Source: Pimelobacter simplex
GTDB taxonomy: Bacteria > Actinomycetota > Actinomycetes > Propionibacteriales > Nocardioidaceae
Assembly (NCBI RefSeq): GCF_900114845.1
Contig: NZ_FOUK01000004.1
Location: forward strand, 186,001 to 250,000
DNA length: 64,000 nt
Direction of reading: 5' to 3'
Shown here: piece by piece, positions 9,456-17,925 of the stretch
Position numbering within the stretch: position 1 is the stretch's first letter
Layout: each line of letters begins with the position of its first letter
The notes under the pieces: generated by a model
Told to the model about the DNA's origin: nothing
Databases searched by the model: none
Seen by the model: only the letters and a program-made list of their open reading frames with translations
Translations under genes and position numbers: made by a program

Positions 9456-10119
9456 GCCAGGGTCCGCGGTGGTGCTCGTCGTGATGGGCGCCGAGGGGGC
9501 ACGGCACGCGCCCGAGCTCGACGCGGTGGCGCGGGCGACCGGCGCCACCCTCGCCTACCTGCAGCTGGGCACGCCCAGCCTGGCCGAGGAGCTCGACCGG
9601 CTCCACGCCGCCGGGACCACGCGGGTCGAGCTGGTCGGGCTGTCCCTCGGCGCCGCGACGGCGCGGTCGTGGCTGCGCCGGGTGGCCGGGCACTGGCGGC
9701 GCGCGCACCCCGAGGTCGAGGTCGTCATCGACGAGCGCGCGGTCACCGGCACCGAGGCGGCGCTGACGTCCTCGGCGTGGGAGGAGGTGCCGGGCCACGC
9801 CCGCCAGGTCCTGGTCTGCCGGGGACCGCGCTGCTCGGCGCGCGGCTCGGGCGCCGTGCTGGCGGCCGTCGACGACGAGCTGCGCCGCCAGGGCCTGGGC
9901 GACGACGACGTGCTGGTCACCCAGACCGGGTGCCTGTTCCCCTGCAACCAGGCGCCCGTCGTGGTGGTCCACCCCGACGACGCCTGGTACGGCGGGGTCA
10001 CCGCCGAGTCGGCCCGGGCGATCGTCGTCGACCACCCGGGCGCGACCGGTGCTGCTGGTCCGGCCCGGCTCAGACGAGAACCGGCGGCTCGGTCTTCTCC
10101 CGCACCTCGTCCTCGGTGA
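9448..10119 (+). CDS. Chelatase-like domain fused to a thioredoxin-like 2Fe-2S ferredoxin
   Basis: 223 residues. Residues 1 to about 110 (VVLVVMGAEGARHAPELDAV onward) resemble one half of a CbiX/SirB-type tetrapyrrole chelatase. Residues 115-200 carry four cysteines in the pattern CRGPRC and GCLFPC, followed by VVVVHPDDAWYGGV, the signature of the thioredoxin-like 2Fe-2S ferredoxin family. It overlaps the ATPase by eight bases and therefore falls under the cobalamin riboswitch, so a role in cobalt insertion or corrinoid reduction is a fair inference. The expected chelatase His pair is not obvious, so activity is uncertain. The C-terminal 17 residues overlap scoB on the other strand. Confidence 0.7.
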
Positions 10120-10699
10120 CGCCGGGGGCGAGCTCGACGAGCCGCAGTCCCTCGGGCGTGATGTCGAGGACGCACAGGTCGGTGATGATCCGCTGGACGA
10201 CGCCCTTGCCCGTGTAGGGCAGGCCGCACTCCTCGACGATCTTGTAGGAGCCGTCGCGGGCGACGTGCTCCATGAGGACGACGACCTTCTTGGCGCCGTG
10301 CACCAGGTCCATCGCGCCGCCCATGCCCTTGACCATCTTGCCGGGGATCATCCAGTTGGCGATGTCACCGCGGACCGAGACCTGCATGGCGCCGAGGATC
10401 GCGGCGTCGATCTTGCCGCCGCGGATCATCCCGAAGCTGAGCGCGGAGTCGAAGAAGCTGGCGCCGGGGCGGACCGTCACGGTCTCCTTGCCGGCGTTGA
10501 TCAGGTCGGCGTCGACGTCCTCGTCGGCCGGGTAGGGGCCGACGCCGAGGATGCCGTTCTCGCTCTGGAGCACGAGCTCGACGTCGTCGGGGACGTAGTT
10601 GGGCACCAGCGTCGGCAGCCCGATGCCGAGGTTGACGTAGTCGCCGTCGACCAGCTCGGCGGCGGCGCGGGCCGCCATCTCCTCACGTGTCCATGCCAT
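10070..10699 (-). CDS. scoB: 3-oxoacid CoA-transferase subunit B
   Basis: 209 residues, the usual length for the beta subunit of bacterial succinyl-CoA:acetoacetate CoA-transferase. The catalytic Glu is in SENGILGVG (near residue 50). Conserved blocks VNLGIGLPT and KGMGGAMDLV follow. The enzyme moves CoA from succinyl-CoA to a 3-oxoacid for ketone-body or short-chain acid use. One base separates it from scoA upstream. Its 3' end overlaps the convergent chelatase/ferredoxin gene by 50 bases. Confidence 0.93.
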   Translation of the reverse strand: MAWTREEMAARAAAELVDGDYVNLGIGLPTLVPNYVPDDVELVLQSENGILGVGPYPADEDVDADLINAGKETVTVRPGASFFDSALSFGMIRGGKIDAAILGAMQVSVRGDIANWMIPGKMVKGMGGAMDLVHGAKKVVVLMEHVARDGSYKIVEECGLPYTGKGVVQRIITDLCVLDITPEGLRLVELAPGVTEDEVREKTEPPVLV

Positions 10700-10700
10700 G

Positions 10701-11465
10701 TCAGCGGACCGTCCTCTTCTCGATGCGCTTGTCGGCCGCCTGCTCGGGGGTGAGCGGGACGACGCGGTGCACGTAGACGCCGGGCAGGTGCACCTGGTTG
10801 GGGTCGATGTCGCCGGGCTCGACGAGCTCCTCGACCTCGGCGACCGTGACCCGGCCGGCCATCGCGGCCAGCGGGTTGAAGTTGCGGGCGGAGTCGCGGA
10901 AGACGAGGTTGCCGTGCCGGTCGCCCTTCCAGGCGCGGATCAGGCCGAAGTCGCCGACGATCGCCTCCTCGAGGACGAACTCCTGCTCGCCGTCGCGGGT
11001 GTCGAACGTCATCACCGGCTTCTGGGGCGAGGTCTTGATGACGTTGCCCTGGTCGTCGTACTTCCAGGGCAGGCCGCCGTCGGCGACCTGGGTGCCGACG
11101 CCGGTGCGCGTGTAGAAGGCCGCGATGCCGGAGCCGCCGGCACGCATCCGCTCGGCGAGCGTGCCCTGCGGCGTGAGCTCGACCTCGAGCTCGCCGGAGA
11201 GGTACTGGCGCGCGAACTCCTTGTTCTCGCCGACGTACGACGCGACGACGCGCCGCAGCCGCCCGGCCGTGAGCAGCATGCCCAGGCCCCAGTCGTCGAC
11301 GCCGGCGTTGTTCGAGACCACCTCGAGGTCCTTGACGCCCGCGTCGAGGAGGGCCTGGATGAGCACCGACGGAATGCCGCAGAGCCCGAAGCCGCCGACC
11401 GTGAGGGTCGACCCGTCCGGGATGTCGGCGACCGCCTCGGCCGCCGAACCGATCACCTTGTCCAT
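10701..11465 (-). CDS. scoA: 3-oxoacid CoA-transferase subunit A
   Basis: 254 residues, alpha subunit of the CoA-transferase. The glycine-rich entry GSTLTVGGFGLCGIP at residues 18-32 and the NNAGVDDWGLG block are family hallmarks; the conserved AFYTRTGVGT and GLIRAWKGD motifs follow. First gene of the scoAB operon; it is divergent from an IclR regulator 132 bases away with a strong palindrome between them. A related beta-ketoadipate CoA-transferase (pcaIJ) is the main alternative; the flanking IclR gene fits either. Confidence 0.92.
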   Translation of the reverse strand: MDKVIGSAAEAVADIPDGSTLTVGGFGLCGIPSVLIQALLDAGVKDLEVVSNNAGVDDWGLGMLLTAGRLRRVVASYVGENKEFARQYLSGELEVELTPQGTLAERMRAGGSGIAAFYTRTGVGTQVADGGLPWKYDDQGNVIKTSPQKPVMTFDTRDGEQEFVLEEAIVGDFGLIRAWKGDRHGNLVFRDSARNFNPLAAMAGRVTVAEVEELVEPGDIDPNQVHLPGVYVHRVVPLTPEQAADKRIEKRTVR

Positions 11466-11555
11466 GCCCGCCAGTCAACGGGGCGCGGGGCGCGGGGTCA
11501 ATGAACGGACGCCGGCCGGCGCCGGATCTCCCGGAGGTCGGCCGCTCGCCGTGGG

Positions 11556-11578
11556 CGGCGTCCACTGAGTGGACGCCG
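11556..11578. promoter_or_regulatory. Candidate IclR operator between scoA and the regulator
   Basis: Perfect inverted repeat with 11-bp arms (CGGCGTCCACT / AGTGGACGCCG) and a single-base spacer, 19 bases upstream of the IclR start. IclR regulators bind palindromes in divergent promoters, so this is the obvious operator for autoregulation and scoAB control. Confidence 0.65.
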
Positions 11579-11597
11579 TCGCGCTAGCCTGGGCGCT

Positions 11598-12371
11598 GTG
11601 GACACCGGACCCAGCGTCGTCGGCCGGGTCGGCAGCCTGCTCCGGGCACTGGCCGCCCGCGAGCCGGACGGCGTCAGCACCACCGCGCTCGCCGCCGCCA
11701 CCGACCTCCCCCGGGCGACCAGCCACCGGCTGCTGAGCGCGCTGCGCGACGAGGGCCTGGTCGAGCGCGACGAGGCCACCGGCTCCTGGCACCTGGGCCC
11801 CGAGTGCTTCCTGCTCGGCGCCGCCGCGACCAGCCGCCACGACATCACTCCCATCGCCCGCGCGACCGTGCTCCGGCTGGCCCGCGAGACCGGTGAGAGC
11901 GCGTTCTTCTCGGTGCGCCGTGGTGACGAGACCGTGTGCCTGCTGCGCGAGGACGGCAGCTTCCCGATCCGCTCGCACGTGCTGCACGAGGGCATCCGGT
12001 TCCCGCTCGGCGTCGCCTCGGCCGGGCTGGTGCTGCTGGCGTTCCTGGGCGAGCGGGAGCGGACGTCGTACCTGGCCCAGGCGCGGCTCGAGGAGCAGTA
12101 CGGCGCCGAGCACACCGCCACCCGCCTGCGCTCCCGCATCGACGCGACCCGGTCCACCGGCTACGCCGTGAACCCCGGGCTCATCGTGCCCGGCAGCTGG
12201 GGCCTGGGCGCCGCCGTCTTCGACGCGCACGGCGAGGCGCGCTGGGCGCTGAGCCTGACCGGCATCGAGGCCCGGCTCGCCCCACCGCGCCAGCAGGAGC
12301 TCGGCGAGCTGCTCCTGCGCGAGGCGCACGCCCTCACCGGTCGGCTGGCGCCGCGACGGGGGCACCGCTGA
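11598..12371 (+). CDS. IclR-family transcriptional regulator
   Basis: 257 residues. N-terminal winged helix-turn-helix (residues 8-70, with STTALAAATDLPRATSHRLL) and a C-terminal IclR effector domain ending with the conserved small-molecule pocket region (LGAAVFDAHGEARWALSLTG). Starts with GTG. Divergent from scoAB, which suggests control of ketoacid CoA-transferase expression by an organic acid. Many IclR members regulate aromatic or short-chain acid catabolism; the ligand here is unknown. Confidence 0.9.
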   Translation: MDTGPSVVGRVGSLLRALAAREPDGVSTTALAAATDLPRATSHRLLSALRDEGLVERDEATGSWHLGPECFLLGAAATSRHDITPIARATVLRLARETGESAFFSVRRGDETVCLLREDGSFPIRSHVLHEGIRFPLGVASAGLVLLAFLGERERTSYLAQARLEEQYGAEHTATRLRSRIDATRSTGYAVNPGLIVPGSWGLGAAVFDAHGEARWALSLTGIEARLAPPRQQELGELLLREAHALTGRLAPRRGHR

Positions 12372-12401
12372 GCCGGTCCGGGCCGGTGGGAGGCTGGTCG
12401 C

Positions 12402-13046
12402 ATGCACGACGACTCCGCGACGACCGGTGAGCGGCTCGCCACCTGGCTCGAGGGCCTCGGCCTCGCCGACCACCTGGCGAACGCCGGGCTGCCGAGCTTC
12501 GAGCGCGACCTGGGCGGCCTCGTCCGCTGGCGCGACCCCGGCACCGGCCAGCCGCTGACCGCGGAGCAGCTCGCCGACCTCGACCGGGTCCTGCACCAGG
12601 ACGGCGACGACCCGGCCCACGCCGTCCCGCTGGCGCTGGTGCAGCTGCGCCGCCGCGCGCAGGTCCGCGCCGCGCTGCTGGCCAGCGCGTGGCACACCTA
12701 CGCGAGCCTGGCCGCGGTCCGCGGCGCCTCGGAGAACGCGACCCGGTTCGCCGTCCACAAGGCGGCCGAGCGGCACGCGCTGCTCGTCGTCGCGCACGAC
12801 GGCGGGGTGCTGGTCCCCGCCTTCCAGCTCACCGACGCGGGCGAGCTGCGGCCCGAGCTCGGCGCCGTCCTGGAGCCGCTGCTGGCCGCCCGGATGGACC
12901 CGTGGCAGGTGTGGTCCTGGCTCACCCAGCCGGCCGGGCTGCTCGGTGGGGACGTGCCGCACGAGCTGGCGCGGGACGCCGCCGAGGTGGACGTCGTCCG
13001 GCACGCGGCCGTGCGGCTGGCCGAGCGGGCGTCGGCGGGCTCCTAG
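12402..13046 (+). CDS. Conserved protein with a possible MbcA/ParS-like C-terminal domain
   Basis: 214 residues, no membrane segment. I do not firmly recognise the N-terminal part. The C-terminal 70 residues (DPWQVWSWLTQPAGLLGG, then DVPHELARD) resemble the toxin-binding domain of MbcA/ParS/Xre antitoxins, where a WL..P...LGG..P.EL pattern recurs. No RES-type toxin lies beside it, so a toxin-antitoxin role is doubtful. Its stop codon shares bases CTAG with the stop of the convergent hydrolase gene. Confidence 0.5.
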   Translation: MHDDSATTGERLATWLEGLGLADHLANAGLPSFERDLGGLVRWRDPGTGQPLTAEQLADLDRVLHQDGDDPAHAVPLALVQLRRRAQVRAALLASAWHTYASLAAVRGASENATRFAVHKAAERHALLVVAHDGGVLVPAFQLTDAGELRPELGAVLEPLLAARMDPWQVWSWLTQPAGLLGGDVPHELARDAAEVDVVRHAAVRLAERASAGS

Positions 13047-14059
13047 GCGGGGCGGTTCCAGCGGGGTGCGTGGTCCTTGTCGACCAGCACCGCCCGGACC
13101 CCCTCGACGAAGTCGTCGCTCGCGATCGTCGTGCGGGCCGCGTCGAGCTCGGCGGCCAGGCACCCGGCCAGGTCGCGCTCGCGGCCCTCGGCGAGGAGCC
13201 GTTCGGTGAGCGCGAGGCTCGCGGGAGAGGCGGCGTCGAGGGCGGCGCGGGTCTCCTTCGCCCACTCGCTGTCGAGCTCACCCCGTTCGTCGAGCCTGTC
13301 GAGACGCTCCCGCACGCCGGCCAGGTCGGGGGCGCCGAACACCCGGTCGATGTCGGCCCGGGCGGCGGTCAGCGGTCCCGGCCGGTCGAGCACGTCGGCG
13401 GGCGCGAGCGAGCGCAGCAGCGTCTCGAGCGGCCCGTCGTGGGCGTCGATGAGCGCCGGGAGGCGGGCCAGGTCGGCGTCGGAGCAGGCGTGGGTGGCGA
13501 GGCCGAGGGCCAGCGCGTCGGCGGCGCCGACCCGGGCGCCGGTGAGGCCGAGGTAGCGTCCGACCGCGCCGGGCAGCCGGGGCAGGAAGTGGGTGGCGCC
13601 GACGTCGGGGAAGAAGCCGATCTTGGTCTCCGGCATGGCGAAGGAGGCGTTCGGCCCGACCACGCGGAACGGTCCGTGCACGCTCAGGCCCATGCCGCCG
13701 CCGAGGCAGAGACCGCCGACGAGCGCCACGACGGGGACCGGGTAGCTGCCGAGGAGCGCGTTGACGGCGTACTCGGTGGTGAAGAAGCGCAGGCTCTCGT
13801 CGTGCCGGCCGGCGAGCGTGTTCTCGCGGACCCGGCGGATGTCGCCGCCCGCGCAGAACGCGCGCTCCGAGGCGCTCTCGACGGTGACCGCACGCAGGCC
13901 GGGGTCGTGGCGCCACTCCTCGAGGGCGGCGTGGATCCGCTCGACCATGCCGAGCGTGAGCGCGTTGAGGGCGCGGGGGCGGTCGAGCACGATCCGGCCG
14001 ACGCGGCCGAGCCGCTCGATGCGGACGTCGTCCGGCGAGCCGGTGGGCGAGGCGGTCAC
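13043..14059 (-). CDS. Enoyl-CoA hydratase/isomerase family, probable 3-hydroxyisobutyryl-CoA hydrolase
   Basis: 338 residues, longer than typical enoyl-CoA hydratases and matching 3-hydroxyisobutyryl-CoA hydrolases of valine breakdown. The oxyanion-hole motifs are FCAGGDIR (near residue 70) and GLCLGGGMGLS; the hydrolase-type Glu region MPETKIGFFPDVGATHFL and the Asp-containing segment are present. A copy of the GTCGAGCYTGTCGAGAC repeat is read through here, coding RLDRLDER. Its ATG overlaps the stop of the small gene upstream by four bases. Confidence 0.85.
   Translation of the reverse strand: MTASPTGSPDDVRIERLGRVGRIVLDRPRALNALTLGMVERIHAALEEWRHDPGLRAVTVESASERAFCAGGDIRRVRENTLAGRHDESLRFFTTEYAVNALLGSYPVPVVALVGGLCLGGGMGLSVHGPFRVVGPNASFAMPETKIGFFPDVGATHFLPRLPGAVGRYLGLTGARVGAADALALGLATHACSDADLARLPALIDAHDGPLETLLRSLAPADVLDRPGPLTAARADIDRVFGAPDLAGVRERLDRLDERGELDSEWAKETRAALDAASPASLALTERLLAEGRERDLAGCLAAELDAARTTIASDDFVEGVRAVLVDKDHAPRWNRPA
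13286..13305. repeat. Dispersed repeat copy inside the 3-hydroxyisobutyryl-CoA hydrolase gene
   Basis: TTCGTCGAGCCTGTCGAGAC, sharing the 17-base core (one C/T difference) with the copy in nrdA at 4501-4520. It is read in a different frame, so conservation is at the DNA level. Confidence 0.6.
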
Positions 14060-14319
14060 CTGATGGGCAGGCCCTGGAGCCGCTCGGCGGTGTCGTTGAC
14101 CCGGGCGTCGCTGACCCGGGTGCCGCGGCCCGGCAGGCTGCCGGCCTGCCAGTCGCTGACCGTCGAGCGGGCCTCGAGGTCGACGCCCGGGTTGGCGCGG
14201 GCGTACTCCGCGACCACCCGCTCGGGGTCGACCCGCTCGCCGTTGACGATCAGCCGGCGGTAGGCGACGAGCTGTCGTACCGGATAGGTCCGCGTGGCGT
14301 GTGCAAGATCCCGAGTCAC
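14056..14319 (-). CDS. Small conserved protein of unknown function
   Basis: 87 residues starting at GTG 14319, polar, no membrane segment, no recognised domain. The sequence YRRLIVNGERVDPERVVAEYARANPGV looks like a compact alpha/beta unit and is split here only by description. The ATGA overlap with the following hydrolase gene shows co-translation. The frame extends further upstream into G/C-rich, protein-unlike sequence opposite the MerR gene, which was rejected. Confidence 0.55.
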   Translation of the reverse strand: MTRDLAHATRTYPVRQLVAYRRLIVNGERVDPERVVAEYARANPGVDLEARSTVSDWQAGSLPGRGTRVSDARVNDTAERLQGLPIR

Positions 14320-14363
14320 GAGTCCCACGTTAGCGCCCGACCGGCCAGGACGGGAGGTCGTGG

Positions 14364-15131
14364 TCACTCGATGATCCGCTGCTGGCGGGTCCAGCCGGAC
14401 CAGCCGCGCTCCTCCATGAGCCGCAGGAGTCGCGGCGCGATCGGCACCAGATCGAGGAAGACCGAGTCGAGAAGGTCCACCAGACTGTCCGGGATCGCGA
14501 CCTCGTCCCAGGTCGCCTGGTCGCCCTCCTCGGCCTCCTCCAGGCTCTGGGCGAGACGGTCGGCCAGCGCCGGGAGCCGCGGGTCGTCGGGCTCCCACTC
14601 GATCGCCCGGCCGAGGTCGCGCAGCAGCTCGTCGGTCTCCGCGTTGTCGAGCTGCGCCTCCTTGAGCGCCATGAACAGCGGCATGTGCTCGGGCACCTGC
14701 GCGGCGACGAGGATCCAGGCGTCCCGCTCGCCGGCGATGAGCAGGTCGGAGAAGCCCCGCTTCCGCATCCGGTCGAGGTAGGCGACCGCCTCGGGCGGCA
14801 GCGCCAGGTTGTCGCCCGCGGCGAGCTGCGCGATGCGCTCCCGGTGCCGCTGCCGCGCCCGAATCTCGGCCCGCAGCCGCCGGTCGATGTCGGCGACCGC
14901 CGCGGCGAACTCCGCCTCCCCCGCCGCGAGCAGCTCGCCCACCCGGGCCAGCGGGACGCCGGCTTCGGCGAGCGTGCGGATCTTGATCAGGTCGGCCACC
15001 GCGCGGGCGTCGTAGCGGCGGTAGCCGGAGTGGTCCCGCTCGGGCTCCGGCAGCAGCCCCTTGGCGTGGTAGTGCCGGACAGCACGGACGGTCACCCCGG
15101 CGTACGACGCGAGCTCGCCGATGGTCAGCAC
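14364..15131 (-). CDS. MerR-family transcriptional regulator
   Basis: 255 residues. The N-terminal MerR winged helix (TIGELASYAGVTVRAVRHYH) recognises DNA; a dimerising helix follows at about residues 80-115 and a long ligand-binding-like C-terminal region without metal-binding cysteines. It starts with GTG four bases after the ABC permease stop, so it is the last gene of the exporter operon. This arrangement suggests a drug- or lipid-responsive activator of its own operon. Confidence 0.88.
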   Translation of the reverse strand: MLTIGELASYAGVTVRAVRHYHAKGLLPEPERDHSGYRRYDARAVADLIKIRTLAEAGVPLARVGELLAAGEAEFAAAVADIDRRLRAEIRARQRHRERIAQLAAGDNLALPPEAVAYLDRMRKRGFSDLLIAGERDAWILVAAQVPEHMPLFMALKEAQLDNAETDELLRDLGRAIEWEPDDPRLPALADRLAQSLEEAEEGDQATWDEVAIPDSLVDLLDSVFLDLVPIAPRLLRLMEERGWSGWTRQQRIIE

Positions 15132-15135
15132 GGCC

Positions 15136-15924
15136 TCAGCCTGCCCGAACCTTCGAGAAGAGGCGACGCGACCACGCGAAGCAGAGCACCGTGACGAGCA
15201 GGCACCACCCGATCGCCCAGACGGCGTCCGAGCCCGGGTCGCGACCGTCGAGGAAGGCGCGCAGGGTGTCGATGACCGGGGTGAACGGCTGGTGCTCGGC
15301 CACCCAGGCCAGGCCGGTCGACATCGAGTCGGTCGGCACGAACGCACTGGACAGGAACGGCATGATCATCAGGAACATCGGGGTGTTGCTCGCCGTCTCC
15401 ACGCTGCCCGCCGCGAGGCCGAGCGCGACGCACAGCCAGGTCAGCGCGATCGCCAGCAGGGTCAGGATGCCGATCGCGCCGAGCCAACCGGGCACGCCCG
15501 CATCGGGCCGGTAGCCCAGCGCCAGCGCGAGCCCGAGCACCACGGTGACCGCGAAGGCGGTCTGGACGACGGCCGCCGCGACGAGCCCGGTGAGCACCGA
15601 GGACCTCGCGATCGGCATCGTCCGGAACCGGTCGATGATCCCCTCGGTGGCGTCCTTGGCGGCGTAGATCGCGATGCTCAGCGCCACCGACGAGACGGTG
15701 ATGACGAGGATCGCGGGGGCGACGTACCCGAGGTAGGCGTCGCGGCCGCCGCCTCCCGGCAGGCCGGCGCCCATGGTGCCGCCGAAGACGTAGACGAACA
15801 GCAGCAGGAAGAGCACCGGCTGGGCGATGAGCATGATCGTCAGGGACGGGTAGCGCAGCATGTGCTTGAGGTTGCGGCGCAGCATCGTGCGGGAGTCGCG
15901 GACGGCGTAGGCGAGGGTGGTCAT
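15136..15924 (-). CDS. ABC-2 type transporter permease
   Basis: 262 residues with six membrane helices and the ABC-2 signature region (SNTPMFLMIMPFLSSAFVP, about residues 165-185) typical of DrrB-like exporters. The start ATG overlaps the ATPase stop (ATGA). With the ATPase it makes a DrrAB-type exporter for hydrophobic compounds or lipids. Confidence 0.9.
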   Translation of the reverse strand: MTTLAYAVRDSRTMLRRNLKHMLRYPSLTIMLIAQPVLFLLLFVYVFGGTMGAGLPGGGGRDAYLGYVAPAILVITVSSVALSIAIYAAKDATEGIIDRFRTMPIARSSVLTGLVAAAVVQTAFAVTVVLGLALALGYRPDAGVPGWLGAIGILTLLAIALTWLCVALGLAAGSVETASNTPMFLMIMPFLSSAFVPTDSMSTGLAWVAEHQPFTPVIDTLRAFLDGRDPGSDAVWAIGWCLLVTVLCFAWSRRLFSKVRAG

Positions 15925-16673
15925 CGGACGACCTCCGCCGCGTGGCCGGTGAGCGCGAGGAAGACGTCGTCCAGCGTCTCGCCGCCGGACTGCGCCTTGA
16001 GCTCGGCGGGCGTCCCCTCGGCGACCAGCCGGCCGCCGTCCAGGAGGCCGACGGTGTGCGCGAGCTGGTCGGCCTCCTCGAGGTACTGCGTGGTGAGCAG
16101 GATCGTGACGCCGTCGGCGACGAGCTCGCGCACGATCTGCCACAGGTCCCGGCGGCTGCGCGGGTCGAGCCCGGTGGTGGGCTCGTCGAGGAAGATCACC
16201 TGCGGCCGGCTGACCAGCGTCATCGCCAGGTCGAGGCGCCGCTTCATCCCCCCGGAGTACGTCGCCGCACGCCGGTCGGCGGCCTCGGTCAGCCCGAACC
16301 GGGCGAGCTGCTCGTCGACCCGGGCCCGGGCGTCCGGCCTGGACAGGTGCGCGAGATCGGCCATCAGCCGCAGGTTCTCCCGCCCGGTGAGCAGCTCGTC
16401 GATCGCCGAGAACTGCCCGGTCAGCCCGATCGAGCGGCGGACCGCGTCGGACCGGGTCCGGACGTCGTGCCCGGCGACCGCGACCGTGCCCGCGTCGGGC
16501 GCCAGCAGCGTCGAGCAGATGTTGACCGTGGTGGTCTTGCCGGCCCCGTTGGGGCCGAGGAGGGCGTAGACCGTGCCCGCCGGCACGGTGAGGTCGAGGC
16601 CGTCGAGGACGACCTGGTCGCCGTACGCCTTGCGGAGGGCGGCGACCTCGATGGCGGGTGTCGTGAGGTTCAT
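15921..16673 (-). CDS. DrrA-type ABC transporter ATPase
   Basis: 250 residues. Walker A GPNGAGKTT (near residue 40), signature YSGGMKRRLDLA, Walker B VIFLDEPTTGLDP, switch His replaced by Gln in TTQYLEEADQ as is usual for DrrA-type daunorubicin-resistance ATPases. First gene of the exporter-MerR operon. The ATG at 16673 was chosen; the frame further upstream reads as noise opposite the DUF4185 gene. Confidence 0.92.
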   Translation of the reverse strand: MNLTTPAIEVAALRKAYGDQVVLDGLDLTVPAGTVYALLGPNGAGKTTTVNICSTLLAPDAGTVAVAGHDVRTRSDAVRRSIGLTGQFSAIDELLTGRENLRLMADLAHLSRPDARARVDEQLARFGLTEAADRRAATYSGGMKRRLDLAMTLVSRPQVIFLDEPTTGLDPRSRRDLWQIVRELVADGVTILLTTQYLEEADQLAHTVGLLDGGRLVAEGTPAELKAQSGGETLDDVFLALTGHAAEVVR

Positions 16674-16726
16674 GACGACAGCGTGGAAGGTTGACGCTGC
16701 GTCAGGGTCAAGAGGGATCTGCGCGG

Positions 16727-17908
16727 CTACTGGGGGAGCCGGACCCGAAGGAAGCGCGGCCGGTACCGCCGCGGGTCGTCGCGGACGACGGTGAAGTCGG
16801 TGTTGTTCTCGCTGTAGCTGACGACGACGGTGCCCGGCTCGGGCAGCAGGTCCGGGTGGGCCAGCGGGAGGTAGCGCAGCGTGCCCGAGACGGCGTCCGA
16901 CGGGATCTCGGCGACCGGGGGCGCGGCGACGAAGGGGCCGGTCGGCCCGGGCGCCTGCCAGACGACGAGGTCCCGGCCGAGCACCTCGTCGCGCTTGCTG
17001 ACGGCGTACCAGCGGTCGCCGTCGTGGAACACGCTCAGCGTCTGCGAGACGCCGCCCCGGCGCGGGATCAGCACCCGGGCCCGGGCCTCGTCCGGCGTCC
17101 ACGCGCGGCCGTCCCAGAACTCCCAGGCGGTGGGGTCGCCCACCGTCTCCGGCCGGCTCCGGGCGACCCGCAGGTCGAAGCCGGTGCTGACCGCCGCGCG
17201 GTCGCGCGAGGTGCCGTAGACGTAGACCCAGCCGTCGTCGATGGCGGTGGCCGCGCCCCACATGGGCCGGCTCGGGTCGACGGTGTCCGGGCCGACGTCG
17301 CGCAGCGAGACGAGGTCGGGTGCCTGGCCGGGCAGCACCCGGAAGAGCGCGACGGCCGGCCCCAGGATCTCGAAGTCGAAGACCCCGGACCCCTTGGTCG
17401 ACCGGACCCGCTGCACGCTGACGCCCACCAGGTCGTAGCCGTCACGGGGGACGCTCGCGATCGACATCGGCCAGTAGCCGACGCCGTCCGGCCGGTCCGG
17501 GACGACGGCGCCCCGGTCGCGCGGCAGCACCACCCGGCCGCAGCCGGGTGAGAAGAGCAGCATCGAGTTCCGCACGAACTGCTGACCGTCGAAGTCGGGC
17601 CCGCGCAGGGTGTCGCCGAAGACGAACATGCCGCGGCCGTCCTGGAGCCGCACGCTCGCGCCGACGTCCCCGCCCGCGAACGCGACGCTGCCGCGGGTGC
17701 GGGTCACGAAGGCGTTGAGCTGGTCGACGGTCGCGAGGTCGCCGGTGGGGATGCACGGCTCGAGGACCGTGGTCGGCTCCTTCGGCGTGAGCGTGAGCCG
17801 GTCCGGGCCGGCGGAGCGGTCCGCGTGGTCGAGCGCGAGGCCGGCGCCGACGCCGCCGACGACGAGCACCGCGCCCGTCACCAGCGCCACGGCGGCTCGT
17901 CTGCCCAT
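16727..17908 (-). CDS. Secreted or membrane-anchored DUF4185/beta-propeller-like protein
   Basis: 393 residues. An N-terminal signal or anchor helix (residues 5-25) is followed by a repetitive beta-rich domain with FVFGDTLRG, FVRNSMLLFSPG and WGAATAIDDGWVYVYG, the pattern of DUF4185-type five-blade propellers related to glycosidases. A function in polysaccharide binding or cleavage is possible but not shown. It begins 17 bases after the VanY-type gene and may share its mRNA. Confidence 0.65.
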   Translation of the reverse strand: MGRRAAVALVTGAVLVVGGVGAGLALDHADRSAGPDRLTLTPKEPTTVLEPCIPTGDLATVDQLNAFVTRTRGSVAFAGGDVGASVRLQDGRGMFVFGDTLRGPDFDGQQFVRNSMLLFSPGCGRVVLPRDRGAVVPDRPDGVGYWPMSIASVPRDGYDLVGVSVQRVRSTKGSGVFDFEILGPAVALFRVLPGQAPDLVSLRDVGPDTVDPSRPMWGAATAIDDGWVYVYGTSRDRAAVSTGFDLRVARSRPETVGDPTAWEFWDGRAWTPDEARARVLIPRRGGVSQTLSVFHDGDRWYAVSKRDEVLGRDLVVWQAPGPTGPFVAAPPVAEIPSDAVSGTLRYLPLAHPDLLPEPGTVVVSYSENNTDFTVVRDDPRRYRPRFLRVRLPQ

Positions 17909-17925
17909 GGAGGCATCCTGCCCGC

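Noticed and set aside
12689..14263. Plus-strand open frame of 524 codons across the CoA hydrolase
   Set aside because: Antisense shadow of the hydrolase and of the small gene after it; Gly/Arg/Val-rich without domain.
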